Positions 7,934 through 16,519 of a stretch of 64,000 nucleotides of DNA are shown piece by piece. The position numbers and the translations under genes are program-made. This stretch comes from an uncultured Clostridia bacterium (lineage in GTDB: Bacteria > Bacillota > Clostridia > Christensenellales > Borkfalkiaceae), in NCBI GenBank assembly GCA_934271255.1, contig CAKQQS010000001.1, forward strand, positions 186,001 to 250,000, written 5' to 3'. Numbering within the stretch: the first letter of the stretch is position 1; each line of letters starts with the position of its first letter. The notes under the pieces are model-generated. The model did no database searches and was not told the origin of the DNA. It worked only from the letters and a program-made list of their open reading frames with translations.

Positions 7934-10900
7934 TCAAACCTTGTTTACCGTTATCACTGCCGTTTCACCGTTTATTTCGACGGTTTTCGTGTACCCGTCC
8001 GCTTCGCCTTCGACTACGGAATCGGCAAGTACGGTGTTTTTGAACGTTACGCCTTTCAACAAAACGTCTTTTATTTTCCCCGTCGCTTTAAACGTTACCG
8101 CTATTCTGTCCGTTACTTCAAAACCCGCTTCTTTTCTCATCGTTTGCACTTTGCTGACGAGTTCTCTCTCGATACCTTCTTCGATGAGTTCGGGCGTTAA
8201 ATGAACGTCCAACGCTACCGTCAACCCTTTGTCGCTTGCCGAAGCGAATCCTTCCGCGCTTTCGCTCGTTATCAACAAATCGTCTTCCGTAAACTCGAAA
8301 TGCTCGCCGTTATAGTCCGTTTCGTAAGGTTTTCCGCTGCGTACCGTTTCGACCACTTTCGACGCGTCGCAAGTATCTAAAAACGCTTTGACAAGTCCTA
8401 ACTTTTTACCGTATTTAGGTCCCAAAGTTTTCAGTTGCGGTTTAATCTTATACGTTACGAACTTACCCGCGTCTTTCAAGTGTTCCAACTCTTTGACGTT
8501 GAGTTCGTCTTTCGCTATATCCAGAAGCCCTTCGACGAGTTTAACCTTTCTGTCCACGCATACGTACGCTTTTGAAAGGGGTTGACGATTTTTGACGTTC
8601 GCGCCGTTTCTCGCCGCTCTGCCGAGCGTTACGATGTCGAGAACGTCCGACATTCCTTCTTCCAAATCCTTGTCGATGAACGCGGGATTCGATACGGGGA
8701 AAGAACAAAGATGAACGGAAATCGGTTCGTCTTTATAAAATTGCGGTACGAGATTTTGGTAAATGCTTTCCGCCATAAACGGCGTGAACGGAGCGGTGAG
8801 TTTGGACATCGTTACCAAAACGGTGTAAAGAGTCGTGTACGCGGCTATCTTGTCTTCCGTCATGTCTTTACCCCAGTAACGTTCTCTTCCGCGACGAACG
8901 TACCAGTTTGAAAGTTCGTCCGTAAACTCTTCCATCGCTCTCGCGCTGCCCGTTATATCGTACGCTTTAAGTCCGTCGTCCACCGTTTTTATCAACGAGT
9001 TGAGTTTTGACAGCACCCATTTATCCATCAGCGAAAGTTTACATTTCGTTATATCGTATTTGCTCGGATCGTACTCGTCGATGTCGGCGTACAGCACGAA
9101 AAACGCGTAAGTGTTCCACAGCGTTCCCATATATTTTCTCTGAGCGTCGCCGACCGCTTCTTCGTAGAATCTCGACGGCAACCACGGATTAGACGCCGTG
9201 TAGAAATACCACCTTACCGCGTCCGCGCCCTGTTTGTCCAAAACGCTCCACGGATCTACTACGTTGCCTTTGTGTTTGCTCATTTTTATGCCGTTTTTGT
9301 CGTTGACGTGTCCTAAAACTATGCAGTTTTTAAAGGGCGCTTTGTCGAACAACAACGTCGAAATGCAAAGCAGCGTGTAAAACCAGCCTCTCGTCTGGTC
9401 GATCGCTTCGCTTATAAAGTCGGCGGGGAAATGTTTCTCGAACAATTCTTTGTTTTCAAACGGATAATGAAGTTGCGCAAACGGCATCGACCCGCTGTCG
9501 AACCAACAGTCGATGACTTCTTTTTCCCTTACCATTTCTCCGTCGCAGTCGGGACATTTCCATGTAACCTGATCGATATACGGTCTGTGAAGTTCTATAT
9601 CGCCCGTAATCCCCGAAAGTTTTTTGAGTTCGGCGATACTTCCTACGACGTGGACTTTGCCGCATTTGTTACATACCCAGACGGGAAGCGGCGTGCCCCA
9701 GTAACGTTCTCTCGACAGTCCCCAGTCGATGACGTTTTCAAGGAAATTGCCCATTCTTCCTTTTTTAATGGTGTCGGGTATCCAGTTTATAGAATCGTTG
9801 TTTTTGATAAGTTGGTCTTTGACTGCCGTCGTTTTGATAAACCAACTCTTTCTCGCGTAATACAAAAGCGGGGTGTCGCATCTCCAACAGAACGGATAAC
9901 TGTGTTCGTAAATCATTTCCTTAAACAGTTTTCCGCTCGCTTTCAAGTCGGCGATTATCTGTTTGTCCGCGTCTTTGCAGAACGTTCCTTTATACGGCTC
10001 GGCTCTATCGACGAACTTGCCTCTGTCGTCTACCATTTGTACGAGCGGTAAGTTATATTTTCTTCCGACGTTGGCGTCGTCTTCGCCGAACGCGGGCGCG
10101 ATATGAACGATACCCGTGCCGTCGGTAAGAGTTACGTAATCGGCGTTGGTTACGTAATACGCCTTTTCTTTAAACGTGCCTGCCGCGAAATCGAATAAGG
10201 GTTCGTATTCCGTATACTCGTAGTCTTTACCCGTCTTTTCGTTTAAAATCTCGTACGAGCCGTCTTCAAACAAACTCGGAACCAAAGCCTTTGCCATAAC
10301 GTAACGGCAACCGTCGTCCGCTTTCAATTCGACGTACGTTTCTTTCGCGTTCATACACAACGCGACGTTGCTGGGCAGCGTCCACGGGGTAGTCGTCCAC
10401 GCAAGGAAATATTTGTCCGTTTCGCCTTTCACCCTGAATTTTACGAAAACGGATTTTTCTTTTACGTCTTTGTACCCTTGCGCGACTTCGTGCGAAGAAA
10501 GAGCCGTTCCGCATCTCGGACAATACGGTACTATTTTAAACCCTTTGTACAAAAGCCCTTTGTCGGCAATCGTCTTTATCGCCCACCAGACGCTTTCGAT
10601 ATAATCGTTGTCGTAAGTAACGTACGGGTGCTGCATATCACACCAGTATCCTACTCTGTCCGACATTTCTTTCCATTCGTTAGTGTATTTCCAGACGCTT
10701 TCTTTACATTTTTTGATAAACGGTTCTATGCCGTATTTTTCTATTTCCTGCTTGCCGTCTATACCCAAAAGTTTTTCGACTTCGAGTTCTACGGGCAAGC
10801 CGTGAGTGTCCCAGCCCGCTTTTCTTAAAACGTGCTTGCCTTTCATCGTTTCGTATCTCGGAATGATGTCTTTTATAACTCTCGTAAGAATATGACCGAT

Positions 10901-11065
10901 GTGCGGTTTGCCGTTCGCCGTAGGCGGTCCGTCGAAAAAGGTGAACTCTTCGTTACCTTCGTTCTTTTCGATACTCTTTTTGAATACGTCGTTTTCTTCC
11001 CAAAACTTTAAAACTTCTTTTTCTCTGTCTAAAAAGTTCAAAGTTCCGTTTACCTTTTTATACAT
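7934..11065 (-). CDS. ileS: Isoleucyl-tRNA synthetase
   Basis: Charges tRNA-Ile with isoleucine using ATP. The 1043-residue protein contains the class I signature HIGH at 55-58 (NGKPHIGHILT), the HGLPVELEVEK block, the CP1 editing domain, a cysteine pair in YCPRCGTALS, another zinc-type set WKCPDCDGEM, and the KMSKHKGNVVDP loop. Its length and motif set resemble the longer type-2 (eukaryote-like) IleRS more than the roughly 930-residue type-1 form; some type-2 enzymes tolerate mupirocin, which is not testable here. AAGGAGAG precedes the ATG. The gene heads a three-gene operon with an RNA methyltransferase and a pseudouridine synthase, all downstream of an Ile T-box. Confidence 0.97.
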   Translation of the reverse strand: MYKKVNGTLNFLDREKEVLKFWEENDVFKKSIEKNEGNEEFTFFDGPPTANGKPHIGHILTRVIKDIIPRYETMKGKHVLRKAGWDTHGLPVELEVEKLLGIDGKQEIEKYGIEPFIKKCKESVWKYTNEWKEMSDRVGYWCDMQHPYVTYDNDYIESVWWAIKTIADKGLLYKGFKIVPYCPRCGTALSSHEVAQGYKDVKEKSVFVKFRVKGETDKYFLAWTTTPWTLPSNVALCMNAKETYVELKADDGCRYVMAKALVPSLFEDGSYEILNEKTGKDYEYTEYEPLFDFAAGTFKEKAYYVTNADYVTLTDGTGIVHIAPAFGEDDANVGRKYNLPLVQMVDDRGKFVDRAEPYKGTFCKDADKQIIADLKASGKLFKEMIYEHSYPFCWRCDTPLLYYARKSWFIKTTAVKDQLIKNNDSINWIPDTIKKGRMGNFLENVIDWGLSRERYWGTPLPVWVCNKCGKVHVVGSIAELKKLSGITGDIELHRPYIDQVTWKCPDCDGEMVREKEVIDCWFDSGSMPFAQLHYPFENKELFEKHFPADFISEAIDQTRGWFYTLLCISTLLFDKAPFKNCIVLGHVNDKNGIKMSKHKGNVVDPWSVLDKQGADAVRWYFYTASNPWLPSRFYEEAVGDAQRKYMGTLWNTYAFFVLYADIDEYDPSKYDITKCKLSLMDKWVLSKLNSLIKTVDDGLKAYDITGSARAMEEFTDELSNWYVRRGRERYWGKDMTEDKIAAYTTLYTVLVTMSKLTAPFTPFMAESIYQNLVPQFYKDEPISVHLCSFPVSNPAFIDKDLEEGMSDVLDIVTLGRAARNGANVKNRQPLSKAYVCVDRKVKLVEGLLDIAKDELNVKELEHLKDAGKFVTYKIKPQLKTLGPKYGKKLGLVKAFLDTCDASKVVETVRSGKPYETDYNGEHFEFTEDDLLITSESAEGFASASDKGLTVALDVHLTPELIEEGIERELVSKVQTMRKEAGFEVTDRIAVTFKATGKIKDVLLKGVTFKNTVLADSVVEGEADGYTKTVEINGETAVITVNKV

Positions 11066-11090
11066 CTATACTCTCCTTAAAAAGTTTTTC

Positions 11091-11323
11091 AAAAAAATAA
11101 AGTCCCCCTATCTCATAGAGACGGGGAAACCGCGGTACCACTCTAATTCGCAAAAAACTTTGCGCGCTTTACTCTTTTAACGCAAGATTACGCGGTAAAC
11201 TACTGCAAGTTCGTAAACCGAGCTAAAAGGTGATAACTTTAACGACCACTTGCAACCGTATCCCAGCATCACGGCTCTCTGAATGCGTTTTCCGTTAAGT
11301 CTTGTCCTTTATCGTCGCCTTTT
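11091..11323 (-). promoter_or_regulatory. T-box riboswitch of ileS (isoleucine)
   Basis: The untranslated leader of ileS. Read on the minus strand it has AGAGAG, the stem-I distal loop GATGCTGGGA, a candidate specifier codon ATC (11232-11234, in GTTATCACC), the T-box antiterminator sequence TAGAGTGGTACCGCGG (11130-11145), and a terminator hairpin (11104-11126) with a T-rich tail at 11091-11100. Uncharged tRNA-Ile pairing at the specifier and T-box should favour antitermination and raise ileS expression. The identity of the element is secure; the specifier assignment fits the downstream gene. Confidence 0.93.
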
Positions 11324-11329
11324 CGTATA

Positions 11330-11358
11330 ATTATACAAGATAATTATATATTTGTAAA
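11330..11358 (-). promoter_or_regulatory. Promoter of the ileS T-box operon
   Basis: Minus strand TTTACA (11353-11358), 17-base spacer, TATAAT (11330-11335). It is placed to start the T-box RNA near 11323 and is back to back with the SRP RNA promoter. Confidence 0.75.
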
Positions 11359-11386
11359 GTAAAATGTTTATTTTCTTTAAAATCAC

Positions 11387-11415
11387 TTGCCAAAAATCTT
11401 TAATTATTGTAAAAT
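11387..11415 (+). promoter_or_regulatory. Promoter of the SRP RNA gene
   Basis: TTGCCA (11387-11392), 17-base spacer, TAAAAT (11410-11415). The predicted start, about 11421-11422, coincides with the 5' strand of the RNA's terminal helix. Confidence 0.75.
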
Positions 11416-11420
11416 AATAG

Positions 11421-11690
11421 CACTGTGATAGGCGGGGAGCTAGTGGTGCCCTGTACCGGAAATCCACTTTAGTCGGGCTTACATGTTCTTCTCGGTGCGT
11501 CGCGTGAAAGGCAGTCCGTGTTAAGGGGCGTTGATCCCAAGGTCTTATGCAACGTCGCTTCGTGAACCGCGTCAGGATAGGAATATAGCAGCGCTAAGCG
11601 AAATACGGCGGGTGATGTAAGGTTACTTTGGAGTAGCAACCTGACGCGAAAACGCTTTGGCGCTTCGTAACAAAAAGAACTTCACAGTAC
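11421..11690 (+). ncRNA. ffs: Signal recognition particle RNA, large Gram-positive type
   Basis: RNA scaffold of the signal recognition particle, which with Ffh targets nascent membrane proteins to the translocon. The 5' part GATAGGCGGGGAGCTAG and GTGCCCTGTACC resembles the Alu-domain region of clostridial 6S-like SRP RNAs. The S-domain tip is at 11571-11592: GTCAGG, a GGAA tetraloop (11580-11583) and AGCAGC. The ends close in a terminal helix: ACTGTGA near 11422 with TCACAGT near 11682. In place of the usual TCC/GGA stem next to the tetraloop it has ATA/TAT, a compensated change. Exact ends are predicted from the promoter and terminal helix. Confidence 0.93.
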
Positions 11691-11701
11691 TTTGACTTCT
11701 G

Positions 11702-11730
11702 CGGTCGGATCGTTTTCCGACCGTTTTTTA
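11702..11730 (+). terminator. Terminator of the SRP RNA gene
   Basis: CGGTCGGA (11702-11709) pairs with TCCGACCG (11716-11723), followed directly by TTTTTTA. It lies 11 bases after the RNA terminal helix. Confidence 0.9.
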
Positions 11731-11749
11731 TTTTTACCCCTTTTTCACC

Positions 11750-11778
11750 TTGACAAAATATATTCGCCGTGTTATACT
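11750..11778 (+). promoter_or_regulatory. Promoter of the radical SAM / DUF4130 pair
   Basis: A near-consensus promoter: TTGACA (11750-11755), 17-base spacer, TATACT (11773-11778). The start site would be about 11785, 24 bases before the ATG. Confidence 0.8.
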
Positions 11779-11808
11779 AAAATAAACATTTGTTTATTCG
11801 GTGGATTT

Positions 11809-13074
11809 ATGATTGACGAAGAAAGGTTGAAAATATTGACGGAATCGGCTAAATACGACGTATCGTGTTCGTCGTCCGGTTCGAGCAGAAAAAACACGGC
11901 GGGTGGGATAGGAAACGCGTCGTTCGGCGGGATATGTCATTCGTTTACGGAAGACGGAAGGTGTATTTCGCTGCTTAAAATACTTATGTCGAACAGGTGC
12001 GGTTACGATTGTTTGTATTGCGTCAACCGTCGGTCCAACGACGTGCCGAGAGCGGAAGCCACGCCCGACGAATTGTGCGAACTCGTTATGTCTTTTTATA
12101 AACGCAATTATATCGAAGGGTTGTTTTTGTCGTCGGCGGTGTGTTATTCTCCCGACAAGACGATGGAACTTTTGCTGGAAACGGTTATGAAACTTCGCAA
12201 AGTATACGGGTTTAACGGGTACATTCATCTTAAAGGAATACCCCACGCCGACGAATTTTTGATACGCCGTGCAGGTGATTTCGTCGACCGTATGAGTTTT
12301 AACATCGAACTGCCGAGCGAAAAAAGTCTTAAACTTCTCGCTCCGCAAAAATCGAAAAAGTCTATTCTCGAACCTATGAGCATGCTCGCCAAAGCAAAAG
12401 CGTTTTACCCCGCCAACCCTAAAAATCGGTACGTTAAAAAGTATTTGCCCGCGGGACAAACGACGCAGATGATAATAGGCGCGTCCCCCGAAACGGACGG
12501 GCAAATACTTAAACTCACGCAAGGCTTGTACAATATTTACAAACTTAAACGGGTGTACTATTCTTCTTACGTTCCGACAAACTTTAAAACGCCGTATCTT
12601 CCCGTAGAGAAAACCCCGCTCCTTCGCGAACACCGCCTTTATCAGGCGGACTGGCTTATTCGTTTTTACGGGTTTACCGCCGACGAAATCGTCGAGCCGA
12701 ACGGGAACCTTTTGAAAGATTTCGACCCGAAATGCGCGTGGGCGTTGAGAAACCTTGGGCTTTTCCCCGTCGAAGTAAACGCCGCTCCCTTTGAAGTTCT
12801 GGTCAGGGTGCCGGGGATAGGACTTCGCTCCGCTTACAAAATAGTCGAAGCGCGAAAGTACGGCAAACTCGATTTTAACGACCTGTACAATATGAGAGTC
12901 GTGCTTAAACGGGCGACGCATTTCATTACCTGCAACGGGAAATATCAGGGCGTTAAGGACGAGCGACAAATAAAAACGCGTCTTTTGTTGTCGGCGGAAA
13001 CGATGCCGCCCGAACAACTCGATATGTTTTCGTCTCCCGAAATAAAGACGAGCGTTTTAACGGGTGAGTTATGA
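11809..13074 (+). CDS. Radical SAM protein, putative DNA modification/repair (TIGR03916-like)
   Basis: A 421-residue radical SAM protein. The [4Fe-4S] motif is C64-x3-C68-x2-C71 (RCGYDCLYCVNRR), preceded by family phrases such as SFGGICHSF. The C-terminal third has a helix-hairpin-helix DNA-binding element (VPGIGLRSAYKIVEARKYG). This matches the family annotated as putative DNA modification/repair radical SAM protein, usually adjacent to a DUF4130 or uracil-DNA-glycosylase-like partner, exactly as here. Its reaction is not established. I place the start at 11809 (MIDEERLKIL) behind GGTGG and the promoter; an upstream in-frame ATG at 11692 lies inside the SRP RNA terminator. The stop overlaps the next start by 4 bases (ATGA). 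Confidence 0.87.
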   Translation: MIDEERLKILTESAKYDVSCSSSGSSRKNTAGGIGNASFGGICHSFTEDGRCISLLKILMSNRCGYDCLYCVNRRSNDVPRAEATPDELCELVMSFYKRNYIEGLFLSSAVCYSPDKTMELLLETVMKLRKVYGFNGYIHLKGIPHADEFLIRRAGDFVDRMSFNIELPSEKSLKLLAPQKSKKSILEPMSMLAKAKAFYPANPKNRYVKKYLPAGQTTQMIIGASPETDGQILKLTQGLYNIYKLKRVYYSSYVPTNFKTPYLPVEKTPLLREHRLYQADWLIRFYGFTADEIVEPNGNLLKDFDPKCAWALRNLGLFPVEVNAAPFEVLVRVPGIGLRSAYKIVEARKYGKLDFNDLYNMRVVLKRATHFITCNGKYQGVKDERQIKTRLLLSAETMPPEQLDMFSSPEIKTSVLTGEL

Positions 13075-13823
13075 TTATATACCGTATTCAAAAGGGCATA
13101 ACCCCCTTTTTATCCGCCGTATTCGACGCTTACGACACGAAAAAGTTCCCCGACGTCATCACGACGCGAACCGCCGTGCCGCAAACTTTCGATACGGAAA
13201 CGATTTATCCTTTACCCGACGAACAACACGCCGAACGGGTAAAAAAAGCAATTATAAAATACGGCGGTATGCGGACGTACGACGACGTTACGGATTGTTT
13301 GCGTTCCGATATCGGCGACAAGGAAACGACGGCGTACGAGTACGTTAAACTTCTGTTAAAAGAAAAAAGATACGTCGGCAATATGCTTGCGAACGTAGTC
13401 GTGTTAAACTTTATAGACGTAGTTAAAAAAGTGAGAACGGAAGCGCATAGAATGAAAGGCTTTTTACGGTTTATGCAACTCGAAAACGGCAATTTATACG
13501 CGCATTACACCCCCGACAACGACGTTACCGATTTGATACTGCCGCATTTTATAGCGCGGTATAAAAACTTTAAGTTCGCGATACACGATTCCAAACGCGG
13601 AATAATGGCTGTTTACGACGGAAAAACGAGCAAAGTTTTCTCCACCGATTCAACCGTTACCGTTTACGTTTCGGAAGAAGAACGACGCATGCGGGATTTA
13701 TGGAAAGAATATTACGATTCCGTCAACATAAAACAGCGAAAAAACAAGAAATTACAAGACAATTCGTTGCCTATCCGTTACCGCGGAAACATGACCGAGT
13801 TTGAGCCGAAAAGCACAAAATAA
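13071..13823 (+). CDS. DUF4130 protein, putative DNA metabolism partner (TIGR03915-like)
   Basis: A 250-residue protein matching the DUF4130 / probable DNA metabolism family: N-terminal IYRIQKGITPFLSAVFDAYD, the central MKGFLRFMQLENGNLYAHYTP, and HDSKRGIMAVYDG. In some bacteria this domain is fused to a uracil-DNA-glycosylase-like domain; here the protein ends without one. It overlaps the radical SAM gene through ATGA, so the two are made together, which suggests a shared task, probably in DNA repair or base modification; that is an inference from family context. No active-site assignment can be made from the sequence alone. Confidence 0.85.
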   Translation: MIIYRIQKGITPFLSAVFDAYDTKKFPDVITTRTAVPQTFDTETIYPLPDEQHAERVKKAIIKYGGMRTYDDVTDCLRSDIGDKETTAYEYVKLLLKEKRYVGNMLANVVVLNFIDVVKKVRTEAHRMKGFLRFMQLENGNLYAHYTPDNDVTDLILPHFIARYKNFKFAIHDSKRGIMAVYDGKTSKVFSTDSTVTVYVSEEERRMRDLWKEYYDSVNIKQRKNKKLQDNSLPIRYRGNMTEFEPKSTK

Positions 13824-13887
13824 CCGCCTTTTTCGCTTAAAGTTTAACCCGAAAACCGCATTGCCGCTCTCGTACCCTACCGTCGTT

Positions 13888-13910
13888 CTCAATAGTATAA
13901 TTCATCATAT
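13888..13910. repeat. Left copy of a 23-base sequence flanking the AT-rich island
   Basis: CTCAATAGTATAATTCATCA plus TAT; a related copy at 32581-32603 matches at 19 of 23 positions. The two copies bracket the GH31-GH51 island, and each is followed by a terminator hairpin. Confidence 0.5.
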
Positions 13911-13946
13911 AAAAAACGGTCTACGCATGTAAACCGTTTTCTTTTT
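13911..13946. terminator. Bidirectional terminator between DUF4130 and GH31 genes
   Basis: AAAACGGT (13913-13920) pairs with ACCGTTTT (13933-13940) with T-rich sequence on both strands, between two convergent genes. Confidence 0.75.
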
Positions 13947-13968
13947 GCCAGGAAGGATATCGATGTTT

Positions 13969-16344
13969 CTATATCAAAACGGATAAAATTATTTTTTTAT
14001 CAAATACTTTTAAGTCGTTTAGCATTTCTTTGCATTCTTCTACGCTTTTTTTTAGTTGAAGTTTGTTTACAAAATCAATTTTTAAGTCGTTGGCAAGTTC
14101 TAAAAGAGTAAGTTTTTTAATTATTCTTTCCTTTACTTTATCCAACTCGCTTTGCTCGTTAAACGATACGGTAATCTCATATTCTCCGCCGACAACGACA
14201 AGATTAAAAGAAAGGCAATTTAACGGGTAATCCTCTTTTTCGATTCGATTGCCGTCTTTTACTATCTCGACATCTCCGTTTTTGATATTCTCGCATTTAA
14301 AAGTATACGTACGCTTTCTTGTGTCGTCGGTAACGATTTTTATTCTTTGTCGGCCTTTTTCGCAACTTAACTTAAATGAGGTAAAATACTCGCCGTTATC
14401 GTCGTTTTCGTACAAAACGTATTCCCCGTCTCCGTTGTATATTGATATTTCCAGATCTAAATCGTTTGATAAAATATCTACGTTTTTATATTTGGGTAAA
14501 ACGCTTCCGCCTTTTATAAAAACGGGAATACTCGTTATATTCCTATACACGACAAGTTCCGCATCTTCTTTAAGATCATACTCGTCTCCGTTGAAAATAT
14601 CCGTCCATCTCCCCTTAGGCAACCACACTCGACTTTCGGAATAACCGTTTTTTAAACCTTTTTTTGTAATAGGCGCAACCAACAGTTCTTCACCGAAAAC
14701 GTACTCATTCTTATATTTACCGCATTTCTCAATAGGATAATGATAATAAAGCGGTTGTATTAACGGTATTCCTAATTTATGAGTCCTATACGAGGCGCTG
14801 TATAAAAACGGTACGAGTTTATACCTTAATCTCAGCCATTCTTCAACGACCAACCCGAAAGCGGAATACGCCCACGGCTCTTTCGTAATAACCGATGAAA
14901 CCATAGAATGCAACCTGTTTATAGGGCTAAAAACGCCAAACTGCACTGAACGAACGTATAACTCGTCATCTTTTATTCCGCCTTGATGTCCGCCGACGTC
15001 GTGGCTCCACCACGTATATCCTATATTAGACGACGTTGCGGTAAAATAGGGCAAATACTTTAACGTCTTCCACGTAATATAGGTATCCCCCGAAAATCCT
15101 ACCGGATATCTATGCGAACCGACTCCCGAATATCGCGATAAAATCAACGGATACTTATGTTCTTTTGCGTTATCCGCAAAGTGATAATGATTAAGCAAAT
15201 ACAACGGATCCAGTCCGCTTATTTTGCATTTTTGTCCTTGCTGCCAATCTATCCACCAAAAATCGACGCCGTCTTTCTCGTAAGGTCTATGCAAAATATC
15301 GAAATACGCGTTCGTAAACTTCTCGTCTGTCAAATCAAACTCAATCTGTTTTTCCTTTCTTTTATCGATACCTACGGCATCGGCCATCTCTCCATACATA
15401 TCTTCAAACCACCTGACCCCCAGCGCAGGGTGAACGTTTAACGATATCGCCACGCCCCGATTTTTTAGTTCTTTAAGAAATCTTTTATAATCCGGAAAAA
15501 GTTTTTTATTAAAAGAATATCCCGTCCAGCCGTTATTACCGCCGAATTCAGCAAGGTTTTTACCCGATTCGGTTATTTTAAACTGTTCATCGAGATCGTA
15601 AGAATAATGCCAATCCATATCAAGAACGGATACGGAAATAGGAACGTTTCTCTCTTTAAAGGTATTCATTAACGCCAGATATTCCCTGTCGCTATATGCA
15701 TAATATCTGCTCCACCAGTTTCCTAACGCATATTTCGGAATCATTGGCGTAAATCCGGTTATCGTATACAACGCCTTAACCGCTTCTAAATAATCTTTTC
15801 CGTAAACAAAGATATACTCGTCCCTCTCTTTTATGCATCTCGGCACGACTTTACCTTCGTCAGTCAATATCAAACTGTCGCTATCGTCAAAAACCGCTAC
15901 ACCCGTCCTTGAACATACCCCGTCGTCAAGCGTTATTCTTTTATTTATATCTACTTTTTTGCCTTCATCCCATTCATATTTTAAAACGTCGCCGTCGCAA
16001 TTATCCAGAGTTCTATAAGTGCCTTTCAAATTATCCGAATTAGTAAGTTTAACGCATTTGTCGTTTATTATGGCGTAACAGTCCTTTCTGCGCCTTTTAA
16101 CGACCAAAGAGCACCTTGAAGTAGTAATTATAATACTGTCTTCACTTTCTTTATTCTCGTAGTACTGTTTTGGCATATTACGATAAAAAACCGATTGCGT
16201 CGCTTTATCTAAAAAGCCGTTTTTACTTTTTTCAAGTCTAAACAAACCGTCTAACAAAACGGTTATACGATAATCTCTCCATAACAAAATATTTTCGGCA
16301 TTTGCTACGGGATAAGTTTTTGTTTGCAATTCTTTGTTTAACAT
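13969..16344 (-). CDS. Glycoside hydrolase family 31 enzyme (alpha-glucosidase/alpha-xylosidase type), cytosolic
   Basis: A 791-residue retaining alpha-glycosidase of GH31. The N-terminal beta-sandwich is followed by the TIM barrel with the substrate-loop sequence GNWWSRYYAYSDREY, the nucleophile D366 in FWWIDWQQG, the acid/base D420 in GFSGDTYITW, and WWSHDVGGHQGG. No signal peptide is present, so it should act on imported oligosaccharides. It is divergent from the AraC regulator gene and shares an operator-like motif with the GH51 operon. GGAG lies 14 bases before the ATG, a slightly long spacing. Whether it prefers glucosides, xylosides or another alpha-linked sugar cannot be told; the WIDWQQG nucleophile loop differs from the common WIDMNE. 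Confidence 0.88.
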   Translation of the reverse strand: MLNKELQTKTYPVANAENILLWRDYRITVLLDGLFRLEKSKNGFLDKATQSVFYRNMPKQYYENKESEDSIIITTSRCSLVVKRRRKDCYAIINDKCVKLTNSDNLKGTYRTLDNCDGDVLKYEWDEGKKVDINKRITLDDGVCSRTGVAVFDDSDSLILTDEGKVVPRCIKERDEYIFVYGKDYLEAVKALYTITGFTPMIPKYALGNWWSRYYAYSDREYLALMNTFKERNVPISVSVLDMDWHYSYDLDEQFKITESGKNLAEFGGNNGWTGYSFNKKLFPDYKRFLKELKNRGVAISLNVHPALGVRWFEDMYGEMADAVGIDKRKEKQIEFDLTDEKFTNAYFDILHRPYEKDGVDFWWIDWQQGQKCKISGLDPLYLLNHYHFADNAKEHKYPLILSRYSGVGSHRYPVGFSGDTYITWKTLKYLPYFTATSSNIGYTWWSHDVGGHQGGIKDDELYVRSVQFGVFSPINRLHSMVSSVITKEPWAYSAFGLVVEEWLRLRYKLVPFLYSASYRTHKLGIPLIQPLYYHYPIEKCGKYKNEYVFGEELLVAPITKKGLKNGYSESRVWLPKGRWTDIFNGDEYDLKEDAELVVYRNITSIPVFIKGGSVLPKYKNVDILSNDLDLEISIYNGDGEYVLYENDDNGEYFTSFKLSCEKGRQRIKIVTDDTRKRTYTFKCENIKNGDVEIVKDGNRIEKEDYPLNCLSFNLVVVGGEYEITVSFNEQSELDKVKERIIKKLTLLELANDLKIDFVNKLQLKKSVEECKEMLNDLKVFDKKIILSVLI

Positions 16345-16375
16345 TTAAAGTCGAGTCTCCGTATTATATAATAAT

Positions 16376-16403
16376 ATTATAACCGATTCCTAAAAGTTTT
16401 CAA
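16376..16403 (-). promoter_or_regulatory. Promoter of the GH31 gene
   Basis: Minus strand TTGAAA (16398-16403), 16-base spacer, TATAAT (16376-16381). The operator-like motif lies immediately upstream of the -35 box, the position expected for an activator. Confidence 0.6.
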
Positions 16404-16409
16404 TATGTT

Positions 16410-16480
16410 TTTTGCAAATAAAATTTCTCTATTTAGCGATTTATATAAAAAATAAACGTAAAATTACATTTTTTATAAAA
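16410..16480. promoter_or_regulatory. Candidate AraC operators in the GH31/araC intergenic region
   Basis: Two copies of the island motif: AAATTTCTCTATTTAGCGAT (16421-16440), upstream of the GH31 -35 box, and AAATTACATTTTTTATAA (from 16461), just upstream of the AraC gene's -35 box. Half-site-like TTTTGCAAAT (16410) and ATTTAGCGAT (16431) are 21 bases apart. Related motifs precede the genes at 17362 and 30810. Binding is inferred from conservation and position. Confidence 0.5.
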
Positions 16481-16484
16481 GATA

Positions 16485-16513
16485 TTGACATTACGATGGC
16501 TTAATAGTATACT
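16485..16513 (+). promoter_or_regulatory. Promoter of the AraC gene (predicts leaderless mRNA)
   Basis: Consensus TTGACA (16485-16490), 17-base spacer, TATACT (16508-16513). The -10 box ends 6 bases before the ATG at 16520, so transcription should start on or next to the A of the start codon. Confidence 0.7.
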
Positions 16514-16519
16514 TTTGTT

